DNA of 64,000 nt. Origin: Pseudomonas gingeri (lineage in GTDB: Bacteria; Pseudomonadota; Gammaproteobacteria; Pseudomonadales; Pseudomonadaceae). The stretch lies in the NCBI RefSeq assembly GCF_013385635.1, contig NZ_JACAPR010000014.1, forward strand, positions 76,517-140,516. The letters are read 5' to 3'. Positions 47,875 to 56,912 of this stretch are shown piece by piece (the first letter of the stretch is position 1; every line of letters begins with the position of its first letter). The position numbers and the translations under genes were made by a program. The notes beneath the pieces were generated by a model. That model was not told the DNA's origin. It worked only from the letters and a program-made list of their open reading frames with translations, and searched no databases.

Positions 47875-50800
47875 TCAGCCGATGGTCATCAGGCTGGCGT
47901 TACCGCCTGCGGCGGCGGTATTGACGCTCAATGCCCGCTCGATCACCAGGCGTTCCAGGGCAATGCCGGTTTCGCCCTGGGACAGGCCTTGCACGCCGAC
48001 AATCGCCCCCGCGCGCTTGGCTACCTGCTGGCAGACCGCGCGCAACTGGTCGGAATGACCGTGATGCAGCACGGCATCGAAGATCACCTCGTCCTTCTGC
48101 CAGTCGGCCACCCGCTGGATGCGCGCCTGTACTTCTTTGGGCAGGCGGGTATACAGGGCCTTGCCCGGCTCGCCTTCCGGCCATACCGCCGAGCTGCCCA
48201 CCGCCAGGACGGCGGCGAGTTGGACCAGCAGGTCCGCTTCGACGTCGGCCAGACACAGCACATGCTCGCGGGGCAGGATGGCATAGGTGTTGCGCTCGCC
48301 GGTCGGGCCGACCAGAGGGCGGGTAATGCCGCTTTGCGATTGTGTGGCGAAGCGGGTGCACCGTTCTGCCAGTTCCGGCAGCTGGTTGGCGCTTGCCCAG
48401 GCCTGCAGCGCGGTGAGTGGTTTGCTCATGGCATCGCGCAGGCGCACATCCGGTGCATTCACGGCATCGACCCGCACGAATGATTGCTCGATGGCATCGC
48501 TCGGTCGGGTGGACAGCAGGCGATACAGGTACAGCGGACCGCCGGCTTTCGGGCCGGTGCCCGACAGGCCTTCGCCGCCGAACGGCTGCACGCCGACCAC
48601 GGCGCCGACGATATTGCGGTTGACGTAGACGTTGCCGGCATTGACGTTGTCGATGACCTTGGCGATGGTTTCGTCGATCCGGGTGTGCACGCCCAGGGTC
48701 AGGCCGTAGCCCGAAGCATTGATCTGGGCGATCAGTTGGTCGATTTCCTTGCGCTTGTAGCGCACCACGTGCAGCACCGGGCCGAAGATTTCCCGCTGCA
48801 GTTCGTCGAAGCTTTCCAGTTCGATCAGGGTCGGCATGATGAAGGTGCCGCGCTTGCATTCCTCGCTGTCGGCGATGGCCACCTGGTAGACGCTACGACC
48901 CTTGTCGCGCATGGCCTGGATATGTTTCTCGATGCCGGCCTTGGCCTCGGCGTCGATCACCGGGCCGATATCCACGGACAAGCGCTCCGGGTTGCCGAGG
49001 CGGCACTCAGCCATGGCGCCCTTGAGCATTTCGATCACGCGGTCGGCGGAGTCTTCCTGCAGGCACAGCACGCGCAGGGCCGAGCAACGCTGGCCGGCAC
49101 TGTCGAAGGCCGAGGAGACGACGTCGATGACCACCTGTTCGGTCAGCGCCGAGGAATCGACGATCATCGCGTTCTGCCCACCGGTTTCGGCGATCAGCGG
49201 AATCGGTCGGCCCTGATTGTCCAGGCGTCCGGCGACATTGCGCTGGAGCAGGCGGGCGACTTCGGTGGAGCCGGTGAACATCACGCCCTTGACGCGATCG
49301 TCGCCGACCAGACGGGCGCCGACGGTTTCACCGCGGCCCGGCAGCAGTTGCACCACACCTTGCGGAATGCCGGCTTCGAGCAGCAGGCGCACGGCCTGGG
49401 CAGCGATCAGCGGGGTCTGTTCGGCCGGCTTGGCCAGCACCGGGTTACCGGCGGCCAGAGCGGCAGCCACCTGGCCGCTGAAGATCGCCAGGGGGAAGTT
49501 CCACGGGCTGATGCAGACCACCGGCCCCAGCGGGCGATGGGCATCGTTGCTGAAGTCATTGCGCGCCTGCACCGCGTAGTAGCGCAGGAAGTCCACGGCC
49601 TCGCGGACTTCGGCGATGGCGTTGGCGAAGGTCTTGCCGGCCTCGCGGACCAGCAGGCCCATCAGCGGCTGGATCTCGCCTTCCATCAGGTCGGCGGCAC
49701 GCTCGAGGATCGCGGCGCGTTCGGCCGGCGGCGTGGCCTGCCAGATCGGCGCGGCGTTCAGGGCGCACTGGACGGCATTGTCGACGTCTTCGACCGTGGC
49801 TTCCTGGACATGACCGACCTGGTCACGGTGATCCGATGGGTTGAGTACCGCTGCCGCGGTTTCGTTACTGGACTCGCAGCCCAGCATCGGTGCGGCTTTC
49901 CAGTGGTTGTGGGCGCTGGCGAGCAGCGCGCAGGACAGCGAGGCCAGGCGATGTTCGTTGGCCATGTCGATGCCCGCCGAGTTGGCGCGCTCGGGGCCGT
50001 ACAGCTCGCGTGGCAAGGCAATGCGAGGATGTGGCAGGCCGAAGCCGCCTTCCTGCAATGCCATCTGCTCGATGCTGCTGACCGGGTCGGCCACCAGTTC
50101 CTGGATGGAGATGGACTGGTCGGCGATACGGTTGACGAAGGAGGTATTGGCGCCGTTCTCCAGCAGTCGGCGCACCAGGTAGGCCAGCAGCGTTTCATGG
50201 GTACCGACCGGGGCATATACGCGGCACGGACGGTTCAGCTTGCCTTCGGACACCTTGCCTACAACCTGTTCGTACAGCGGTTCGCCCATGCCGTGCAGGC
50301 ACTGGAACTCGTACTGGCCCGGGTAATAGTTCTGCCCGGCGATATGGTAGATCGCCGACAGCGTGTGGGCGTTGTGGGTGGCGAACTGCGGGTAGATGAC
50401 TTCCGGCACCGACAGCAGCTTGCGTGCACAGGCGATGTAGGAAACGTCGGTGTACACCTTGCGGGTATACACCGGGTAGCCTTCCAGGCCTTCGACCTGG
50501 GCGCGCTTGATCTCGCTGTCCCAGTAGGCACCTTTCACCAGGCGGATCATCAGGCGATGGCGGCTGCGGCGCGCCAGGTCGATGACGTAGTCGATCACAT
50601 ACGGGCAACGCTTCTGGTAGGCCTGGATAACGAAGCCGATACCGTTCCAGCCGGTCAGTTGCGGTTCGAAGCACAGGCGTTCGAGCAGGTCCAGCGACAG
50701 TTCCAGGCGGTCGGCTTCCTCGGCGTCGATGTTCAGGCCGATATCGTATTGCTTGGCCAGCAGGGTCAGCGACAGCAGGCGCGGGTACAACTCGTCCATC

Positions 50801-51828
50801 ACCCGCTCGTACTGGGCGCGGCTGTAGCGCGGGTGCAGGGCCGAAAGCTTGATGGAGATGCCCGGACCTTCATAGATGCCACGGCCGTGGGAGGCCTTGC
50901 CGATGGCGTGGATGGCCTGTTCGTAGGACGCCAGGTATTTCTGTGCGTCGTGTTCGGTCAGCGCCGCTTCGCCGAGCATGTCGTAGGAATAGCGGAAACC
51001 CTTGGCTTCGAAGCGGCTGGCGTTGGCCAGGGCCTCGGCGATGGTTTCGCCGGTGACGAACTGTTCGCCCATCAGGCGCATGGCCATGTCGACGCCCTTG
51101 CGGATCATCGGTTCGCCGCTCTTGCCGATGATGCGGCTGAGGGACGAGGTCAGGCCCGCTTCATTGTGGGTGGCGACCAGCTTGCCGGTCAGCAGCAGCC
51201 CCCAGGTGGCGGCGTTGACGAACAGCGACGGGCTGTTGCCCAGGTGTGGCTGCCAGTTGCCGGTACTGATCTTGTCGCGGATCAGCGCGTCGCGGGTGCC
51301 CTTGTCCGGGATGCGCAGCAGGGCTTCGGCCAGGCACATCAGCGCCACGCCTTCCTGGGACGACAGGGAGAATTCCTGCAGCAGGCCCTGGACGATACCG
51401 GCACGGCCGCCGGCGCTCTTCTGGTTGCGCAGCTTCTCGGCGATGCTCGATGCCAGTTTGTGCGTGGCGTCGGCCATGGCGGCCGGCAGGCGCGCCTGCT
51501 CCAGCAGCATCGGCACCACTTCCGGCTCGGGGCGACGGTAGGCGGCGGTAATGGCGGCGCGCAGGACTGATTGCGGGAGGATGCTTTCGGCGAATTCGAG
51601 GAAGCACTGATGGGCGTGGTCTGCCTGGACCTCACCGGCGTCGTCGCTGTCGCCACGGGTCGAACCGCTGAGTTCGGTCAGGGTTGCACCGCTCTCGAGT
51701 TTTTCCAGGTAGTTGAAAATGGCCTGCTTGATCAGCCAGTGGGGGGTGCGATCAATCGAGTGGGCCGCGGCTTTAAGACGCTCGCGGGTCGGGTCGTCGA
51801 GTTTGACCCCAAGGGTGGTCGTAGCCAT
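47875..51828 (-). CDS. putA: Trifunctional proline utilisation protein PutA
   Basis: Protein of 1317 residues acting as transcriptional repressor, proline dehydrogenase and P5C dehydrogenase (proline to glutamate). The N-terminal ribbon-helix-helix MATTTLGVKLDDPTRERLK (residues 1-45) binds put operators. The FAD barrel (about 255-560) includes GPGISIKLSALHPRY and the RLVKGAYWDSE and DVSYIACARKLL regions. The aldehyde dehydrogenase domain (about 640-1110) has AETGGQNAMIVDSSAL and the catalytic Cys in GQRCSALRV. A C-terminal domain follows (about 1115-1317). I chose the ATG at 51828 for its GAGGA site and the RHH start. Divergent from putP. Confidence 0.97.
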   Translation of the reverse strand: MATTTLGVKLDDPTRERLKAAAHSIDRTPHWLIKQAIFNYLEKLESGATLTELSGSTRGDSDDAGEVQADHAHQCFLEFAESILPQSVLRAAITAAYRRPEPEVVPMLLEQARLPAAMADATHKLASSIAEKLRNQKSAGGRAGIVQGLLQEFSLSSQEGVALMCLAEALLRIPDKGTRDALIRDKISTGNWQPHLGNSPSLFVNAATWGLLLTGKLVATHNEAGLTSSLSRIIGKSGEPMIRKGVDMAMRLMGEQFVTGETIAEALANASRFEAKGFRYSYDMLGEAALTEHDAQKYLASYEQAIHAIGKASHGRGIYEGPGISIKLSALHPRYSRAQYERVMDELYPRLLSLTLLAKQYDIGLNIDAEEADRLELSLDLLERLCFEPQLTGWNGIGFVIQAYQKRCPYVIDYVIDLARRSRHRLMIRLVKGAYWDSEIKRAQVEGLEGYPVYTRKVYTDVSYIACARKLLSVPEVIYPQFATHNAHTLSAIYHIAGQNYYPGQYEFQCLHGMGEPLYEQVVGKVSEGKLNRPCRVYAPVGTHETLLAYLVRRLLENGANTSFVNRIADQSISIQELVADPVSSIEQMALQEGGFGLPHPRIALPRELYGPERANSAGIDMANEHRLASLSCALLASAHNHWKAAPMLGCESSNETAAAVLNPSDHRDQVGHVQEATVEDVDNAVQCALNAAPIWQATPPAERAAILERAADLMEGEIQPLMGLLVREAGKTFANAIAEVREAVDFLRYYAVQARNDFSNDAHRPLGPVVCISPWNFPLAIFSGQVAAALAAGNPVLAKPAEQTPLIAAQAVRLLLEAGIPQGVVQLLPGRGETVGARLVGDDRVKGVMFTGSTEVARLLQRNVAGRLDNQGRPIPLIAETGGQNAMIVDSSALTEQVVIDVVSSAFDSAGQRCSALRVLCLQEDSADRVIEMLKGAMAECRLGNPERLSVDIGPVIDAEAKAGIEKHIQAMRDKGRSVYQVAIADSEECKRGTFIMPTLIELESFDELQREIFGPVLHVVRYKRKEIDQLIAQINASGYGLTLGVHTRIDETIAKVIDNVNAGNVYVNRNIVGAVVGVQPFGGEGLSGTGPKAGGPLYLYRLLSTRPSDAIEQSFVRVDAVNAPDVRLRDAMSKPLTALQAWASANQLPELAERCTRFATQSQSGITRPLVGPTGERNTYAILPREHVLCLADVEADLLVQLAAVLAVGSSAVWPEGEPGKALYTRLPKEVQARIQRVADWQKDEVIFDAVLHHGHSDQLRAVCQQVAKRAGAIVGVQGLSQGETGIALERLVIERALSVNTAAAGGNASLMTIG

Positions 51829-52285
51829 TTTCTTATCCTCATGGTTGCCACTACGGCGTGGCATCAGCTGGCAGCAAGATTAGCTTCAGGGATAGCAAAG
51901 GTGCAACCGGGTGCAACCCTTTTTTAAGCGGAAAAAATCGATCGTGATCGGGAAAATTTTTCCGGTTGCCGTTCGTTGCCCTGGTTTGCAGCGTTTTAAT
52001 TATCAGCGCCTGGGTTTTTGCTCCGAAAAGGAGCAAGAAACAGTCGGAAAAGGTGGAAATACCCCAAGGTGCAACTTAAACGGACAAAACAGGTTGCACC
52101 TTGTTTGTTATGTTTAATAGCATGCGCGACCAAGGTGCAACCTCCTACAAAGGGAGGCATCGACTGATGGTTTTCCTGGGGGAATATCAGTCATAAATGC
52201 CCGGTCCGCTCAGCCGTCTGACAGACAGCAGTCGTTGTGTCGGTCGCGGACCGCCGCTAAATAAAAACAATGCCAGGGCTTTTCA
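51829..52285. promoter_or_regulatory. putA-putP control region with five PutA-type boxes
   Basis: This 457-base gap has five copies of GGTGCAAC, which includes TGCAAC (GTTGCA on the other strand), the core known for E. coli PutA binding. The cores are at 51902-51907, 51912-51917, 52070-52075, 52093-52098 (reverse orientation) and 52136-52141. Two lie near putA and three nearer putP. Partial matches (GGTTGCC) occur at 51963 and elsewhere. The area 51920-52020 is AT-rich. Without proline, PutA should bind here and repress both genes. Confidence 0.75.
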
Positions 52286-53770
52286 ATGAGTGTAAGCAAC
52301 CCAACCTTGATCACATTTGTGATCTACATCGCTGCCATGGTGCTGATCGGTCTGATGGCCTATCGCTCGACCAACAACCTTTCCGACTACATTCTCGGCG
52401 GCCGTAGCCTCGGCAGCGTGGTGACCGCGCTTTCGGCCGGCGCTTCCGACATGAGTGGCTGGTTGTTGATGGGCCTGCCGGGTGCCATCTACCTGTCCGG
52501 CCTGTCGGAAAGCTGGATCGCCATCGGCCTGATCGTCGGCGCCTACCTGAACTGGCTGTTCGTCGCCGGTCGCCTGCGGGTACAGACCGAGCACAACGGT
52601 GACGCGCTGACCCTGCCAGACTACTTCTCCAGCCGTTTCGAGGACCACAGCGGCCTGCTGCGGATCATCGCCGCGGTGGTGATCCTGGTGTTCTTCACCA
52701 TCTACTGCGCCTCGGGCATCGTCGCCGGTGCGCGGCTGTTCGAAAGTACCTTCGGCATGTCCTACAGCACTGCGCTGTGGGCCGGCGCGGCGGCAACCAT
52801 TGCCTACACCTTTGTCGGTGGTTTCCTGGCGGTGAGCTGGACCGATACCGTGCAGGCCACGCTGATGATCTTCGCGCTGATTCTCACGCCGATCATCGTG
52901 TTGCTGGCCACCGGTGGTGTCGATACCACCTTCCTGGCAATCGAAGCCAAGGACCCGGCCAACTTCGACATGCTCAAGGGCACGACCTTTGTCGGTATCA
53001 TTTCGCTGATGGGTTGGGGGTTGGGCTATTTCGGCCAGCCGCATATCCTGGCGCGCTTCATGGCGGCGGATTCGGTCAAGTCGATCGCCAAGGCTCGCCG
53101 TATCTCGATGACCTGGATGATCCTGTGCCTGGGGGGTACGGTGGCGGTGGGCTTCTTCGGTATCGCCTATTTCTCGGCGCATCCGGATGTGGCCGGCCCG
53201 GTCAGCGAAAACCACGAGCGGGTGTTTATCGAGCTGGCGAAAATCCTCTTCAACCCGTGGATTGCCGGTGTGCTGTTGTCGGCGATCCTGGCGGCGGTGA
53301 TGAGTACCCTGAGCTGCCAGTTGCTGGTGTGTTCCAGCGCTCTGACCGAAGACTTCTACAAGACCTTCCTGCGCAAGTCCGCCTCCCAGCTTGAGCTGGT
53401 CTGGGTCGGCCGGGCGATGGTGCTGCTGGTGGCGGTGATTGCCATCGCACTGGCGGCTAACCCGGAAAACCGCGTATTGGGCCTGGTGAGTTATGCCTGG
53501 GCCGGCTTCGGCGCAGCCTTTGGCCCGGTGGTACTGATTTCGGTGATCTGGAAGGACATGACCCGCAATGGCGCCCTGGCCGGGATCCTGGTCGGCGCGA
53601 TCACGGTGATCGTCTGGAAGCACTTCAACCTGCTGGGCCTGTACGAAATTATCCCGGGCTTCCTGTTCGCCAGCATCGCGATCTATATCGTCAGCAAGCT
53701 GGGCAAGCCTTCGGCGCTGATGCTGCAGCGTTTCGACGCGGCAGAGAAACAGTTCCGCCTGGAACATTGA
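52286..53770 (+). CDS. putP: Sodium/proline symporter
   Basis: SSS-family transporter of 494 residues with about thirteen membrane segments. The sodium-site region SDYILGGRSLGSVVTALSAG (about residues 33-52), ASDMSGWLLMGLPGA (about 53-67) and the later GWGLGYFGQPHILARFMAA block (about 246-264) are typical of PutP. Imports proline for PutA. Its ATG at 52286 is 144 bases after the last PutA-type box. Complete. Confidence 0.96.
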   Translation: MSVSNPTLITFVIYIAAMVLIGLMAYRSTNNLSDYILGGRSLGSVVTALSAGASDMSGWLLMGLPGAIYLSGLSESWIAIGLIVGAYLNWLFVAGRLRVQTEHNGDALTLPDYFSSRFEDHSGLLRIIAAVVILVFFTIYCASGIVAGARLFESTFGMSYSTALWAGAAATIAYTFVGGFLAVSWTDTVQATLMIFALILTPIIVLLATGGVDTTFLAIEAKDPANFDMLKGTTFVGIISLMGWGLGYFGQPHILARFMAADSVKSIAKARRISMTWMILCLGGTVAVGFFGIAYFSAHPDVAGPVSENHERVFIELAKILFNPWIAGVLLSAILAAVMSTLSCQLLVCSSALTEDFYKTFLRKSASQLELVWVGRAMVLLVAVIAIALAANPENRVLGLVSYAWAGFGAAFGPVVLISVIWKDMTRNGALAGILVGAITVIVWKHFNLLGLYEIIPGFLFASIAIYIVSKLGKPSALMLQRFDAAEKQFRLEH

Positions 53771-53795
53771 TCGAAGCGAGTATTCGCTGATCGGC

Positions 53796-53826
53796 AAGCG
53801 GCCCGTCTCCCTGGAGACGGGCCGCT
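53796..53826. terminator. Bidirectional terminator between putP and metY
   Basis: AAGCGGCCCGTCTCC-C-TGGAGACGGGCCGCTT type hairpin with a 14-15 base stem, lying between two convergent stops. The T-runs are short (CGTTTC on the plus side), but the stem is very stable. Confidence 0.8.
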
Positions 53827-53831
53827 TCGTT

Positions 53832-55100
53832 TCAGGCGCGCAGTGCCTGTTGCAGGTCTTCGAGAAGGTCTTCGATCGCCTCGATGCCGACCGACAGGCG
53901 AATCATCTCCGGTTTCACGCCGGCCTTGGCCTGTTCCGTCGCGTTCATTTGCCGGTGGGTGGTGGAGGCCGGGTGGCAGGCCAGGGACTTGGCGTCGCCG
54001 ATGTTCACCAGGCGCTTGAAGATCTGCAACGCATCGTAGAAGTGCACACCGGCTTCATAGCCGCCCTTGAGACCGAACGAAAGAATCGCCGAAGGCTTGC
54101 CCTTCATGTACTTGAGCGCCAGCTCGTGGTGCGGATGATCCGGCAGGCCGGCGTAGCTGACCCAGGCGACCTGGTCGTGGGCCTTGAGGAATTGCGCCAC
54201 CTTGAGCGCGTTTTCGGTATGCCGCTCCATGCGCAAGGCAAGGGTTTCCAGGCCTTGCAGCAGCAGGAAGGCGTTCATCGGTGCGAGTGCCGCGCCGGTA
54301 TTGCGCAACGGCACGGTGCGGGCGCGGGCGATAAAGGCTGCCGGACCGAATTTTTCCGTATAGACCACGCCGTGATAGGCGGCTTCCGGGGTATTGAGTC
54401 CGGGGAATTTTTCCGCATGATCGGCCCAGGGGAAGGTGCCGGCATCGACAATCACCCCGCCCAGGGAGTTGCCATGGCCGCCGACGTACTTGGTCACCGA
54501 GTGCACGACGATATCGGCGCCGAACCGGATCGGCTTGCACAGGATCGGCGTCGCCACGGTGTTGTCGACCATCAGCGGTACGCCGCTGGCGTGGGCTACC
54601 TCGGCGAAGCGTTCGAGGTCGACGATATTGCCCGCCGGATTACCGATGCTTTCGCAATAGACCAGCTTGGTGTTCTCGTCGATCAGTTCGGCGATGGCTT
54701 CGGGCGAGTCGTCGCGGGCGAAACGCACATCGACGCCGAAACTCGGCAGCAGGTGGGCGAACAGGGTGTAGGTGCCGCCGTACAACTGCGGGGTGGAGAC
54801 GATATTGTCGCCGGCCCGGGTCAGGGTCTGGATCGCGTAGTGGATCGCCGCGCTGCCGGCGGATACGGCCAGTCCGGCGATACCGCCTTCGAGGGCTGCC
54901 AGGCGCTGTTCCAGTACATCGTTGGTGGGGTTCATGATCCGGGTGTAGATATTGCCCGGGACATCCAGGTTGAACAGGTCGGCGCCGTGCTGGGCGTTAT
55001 CGAATTCGAAGGCGACGTTCTGGTAGATGGGCACGGCCACGGCCTTGGTGGTCGGGTCCGACTTGAAACCGTGATGGAGCGCAATCGTTGCGTCTTTCAT
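53832..55100 (-). CDS. metY: O-acetylhomoserine/O-succinylhomoserine sulfhydrylase
   Basis: PLP enzyme of 422 residues making homocysteine from acylated homoserine and sulfide in methionine synthesis. Start MKDATIALHHGFKSDPTTKA (residues 1-20), AVPIYQNVAFEFDNAQHG, and TRIMNPTNDVLEQRLAALEG (about 56-75). The PLP lysine is in VVHSVTKYVGGHGNSLGG (about 202-219). An in-frame TTG at 55184 would add 28 residues; the ATG at 55100 fits the family N-terminus better. Cystathionine gamma-synthase-like enzymes are related, but the length and central insert favour MetY. Confidence 0.92.
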   Translation of the reverse strand: MKDATIALHHGFKSDPTTKAVAVPIYQNVAFEFDNAQHGADLFNLDVPGNIYTRIMNPTNDVLEQRLAALEGGIAGLAVSAGSAAIHYAIQTLTRAGDNIVSTPQLYGGTYTLFAHLLPSFGVDVRFARDDSPEAIAELIDENTKLVYCESIGNPAGNIVDLERFAEVAHASGVPLMVDNTVATPILCKPIRFGADIVVHSVTKYVGGHGNSLGGVIVDAGTFPWADHAEKFPGLNTPEAAYHGVVYTEKFGPAAFIARARTVPLRNTGAALAPMNAFLLLQGLETLALRMERHTENALKVAQFLKAHDQVAWVSYAGLPDHPHHELALKYMKGKPSAILSFGLKGGYEAGVHFYDALQIFKRLVNIGDAKSLACHPASTTHRQMNATEQAKAGVKPEMIRLSVGIEAIEDLLEDLQQALRA

Positions 55101-55269
55101 AAAGTCTCGACTCAGTGAAATTCCATTAGTGAGCACGCCAGGCGGCTGCGGTCGCTCAATGGTCTCGTGTGTCTGAGTCGCCAATGACCTTGGGATCTAC
55201 GTCCGTTATCGGACCGCAAACCGGCGCGCCAGTGTCCGATACTGGCGCGCGGTCGGCAAGTCACCCGGA
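55101..55269 (-). promoter_or_regulatory. metY leader region
   Basis: This 169-base leader stays open in the metY frame back to 55184 (TTG, with AAGG upstream), so a short N-terminal extension or leader peptide is possible. I looked for SAM- or SAH-type riboswitch pairing and did not find a convincing one. GC-rich inverted segments (GGCGCGCCGG and neighbours, 55225-55250) could form a hairpin. Confidence 0.3.
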
Positions 55270-55764
55270 TTAAGCCAGCTCGTTGTCCGCCTGATTGACG
55301 AAGATCAGCACACCGATGATGGCCATGTAGAACCTGAAGGCGCCTTCCTGGCCGTTCCAGGTATGCGATTGCCACATCAGGAACCCTTCGCCGCCCACCA
55401 CCATGAAGCCGAAGAACCAGACCAGGAAACCCACGGTAGCACCGCCGACGACCCATTTCCTGGCGCGGCCGAAGGTGGCGGCATCGGCCTTGCGCGCGCG
55501 CCACAGTGACAGTGCGCCCAGCGCCAGCAACACGGCGGTCAGGCCTTCGCCGAAGATGATCAGCCAATAGGCGGCGTGCCACAGGACCGGCGTGGTGATC
55601 GCGCGGTACATTGCGGCATTGTTGGGGAAGGTGGTGTCCATGCTCAGCACGTGGCTGACAAAGGCGAAGTTGGAGCCATAGTCGGTAATGTTGTTGAAGG
55701 TGACCATGAAGGCGAAGGCGGCGAGTGTGAGGCTCAGGACAATCTTGGCGTAGCGGACGGTCAT
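55270..55764 (-). CDS. DUF2165 family membrane protein
   Basis: Protein of 164 residues with four predicted membrane segments (about residues 5-25, 60-90, 105-128 and 140-158). Motifs FNNITDYGSNFAFVSHVLSMDTTF (about 23-46), WHAAYWLIIFGEGLTA and MWQSHTWNGQEGAFRF are those of the DUF2165 family; function is unknown. The ATG at 55764 has GGACCTG ahead of it. A much longer frame upstream is antisense to rlmJ and is not real. Confidence 0.85.
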   Translation of the reverse strand: MTVRYAKIVLSLTLAAFAFMVTFNNITDYGSNFAFVSHVLSMDTTFPNNAAMYRAITTPVLWHAAYWLIIFGEGLTAVLLALGALSLWRARKADAATFGRARKWVVGGATVGFLVWFFGFMVVGGEGFLMWQSHTWNGQEGAFRFYMAIIGVLIFVNQADNELA

Positions 55765-55911
55765 GGTTTTCAGGTCCTTCGTGGGCGGGAAAGGGACGTT
55801 ATCACGACCGATGGCCGGAAATATGTCAGCATCCGGCACCGCCGTTTGTACGTTGCGACCTGACGGCGGGTGGACCACAAGGTAAACTTCGCCTCCTTCG
55901 CAGGAGTCGCC

Positions 55912-56748
55912 ATGAACTACCGTCACGCCTTCCACGCCGGCAATCACGCCGACGTCTTGAAACACCTGGTCCTGACCCGCCTGATCGCCCTGATGGCGCG
56001 CAAGGAACAGCCGTTCGCCTACCTCGACAGCCATGCCGGCATCGGCCTGTATGACCTCAAGGGCGACCAGGCCAGCCGCACCGGCGAATACCTGGAGGGG
56101 ATCGCCCGCTTGTGGGGCGAGCAGGACCTGCCCGCGGTGACCGCCGATTACCTGCGCGTGCTGCATGAGATGAACCCGGATGGCGAATTGCGCTATTACC
56201 CCGGCTCGCCGGAACTGGCGCGGCGCCTGAGCCGTGCCCAGGACCGTGTGTTGCTCAATGAAAAGCACCCGGAAGACGGCAAGCTGCTCAAGGACAACAT
56301 GAAGGGCGACCGGCGCGTGGCGGTGCACCTGGGTGAGGGTTGGCACGTGCCGCGGGCGTTGTTGCCGGTGCCGGAGAAGCGCGCGGTATTGCTGATCGAT
56401 CCGCCGTTCGAGCAACTGGACGAGATGCAGCGCTGTGCCGCGTCGTTGAAGGAAGCCATTGGTCGCATGCGCCAGACGGTGGCGGCGATCTGGTATCCGA
56501 TCAAGGATCAGCGTGCCCTCAAGCGTTTTTACCAGGACCTGGCGGGCACTGGTGCGCCGAAGTTGCTGCGTGTGGAGTTGCTGGTGCATCCGCTGGACAC
56601 GCCGGCCAGCCTGAACGGTTCGGGCCTGGCGATTGCCAACCCGCCGTGGGGGCTGGAAGAGGAATTGCGCGAATTGCTGCCGTGGCTGGCGCAGAAGCTG
56701 GGCCAGAGCCAGGGTGACTGGCGGATGGATTGGCTGATTGCCGAGTGA
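55912..56748 (+). CDS. rlmJ: 23S rRNA (adenine(2030)-N6)-methyltransferase
   Basis: SAM-dependent enzyme of 278 residues that methylates A2030 of 23S rRNA. MNYRHAFHAGNHADVLKHLVL (residues 1-21) is the family start. LDSHAGIGLYDL (about 39-50) forms the SAM site, and the catalytic motif is DPPF in LLIDPPFEQLDE (about 161-172). The ATG at 55912 has CAGGAG upstream; the frame remains open for 14 codons before it. Divergent from the DUF2165 gene, with 147 bases between the two starts. Confidence 0.94.
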   Translation: MNYRHAFHAGNHADVLKHLVLTRLIALMARKEQPFAYLDSHAGIGLYDLKGDQASRTGEYLEGIARLWGEQDLPAVTADYLRVLHEMNPDGELRYYPGSPELARRLSRAQDRVLLNEKHPEDGKLLKDNMKGDRRVAVHLGEGWHVPRALLPVPEKRAVLLIDPPFEQLDEMQRCAASLKEAIGRMRQTVAAIWYPIKDQRALKRFYQDLAGTGAPKLLRVELLVHPLDTPASLNGSGLAIANPPWGLEEELRELLPWLAQKLGQSQGDWRMDWLIAE

Positions 56749-56801
56749 GTGGCGTTTCTGCTCTTGGGTGTTCCCCCCAATACTGAAAACACCACCCACC
56801 C

Positions 56802-56900
56802 TGTAGGAGCCGGCTTGCTGGCGATCCGCCGAAGGCGGCCATCCACCCCGGATCTTCGGCGATAGCAAGAGCGCCGTCGCCGGCAAGCCGGCTCCCACAA
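56802..56900. repeat. REPIN (two inverted REP sequences)
   Basis: TGTAGGAGCCGGCTTGCTGG on the left and its inverted counterpart ending CCGGCAAGCCGGCTCCCACA on the right, with about 55 bases between, including a CGCCGAAGGCGG hairpin. This is the standard REP doublet form that is mobilised by RAYT transposases in Pseudomonas. It lies between the convergent rlmJ and msrA genes and may help stabilise transcript ends. Confidence 0.9.
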
Positions 56901-56912
56901 GAGAGCGGTGGA

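Noticed and set aside
48484..51570. Plus-strand open frame of 1028 codons
   Set aside because: Antisense to putA, whose domains explain the whole region.
55101..55269. SAM or SAH riboswitch upstream of metY
   Set aside because: I could not fit the leader to the pairing of any riboswitch class I know, so only a neutral leader region is reported.
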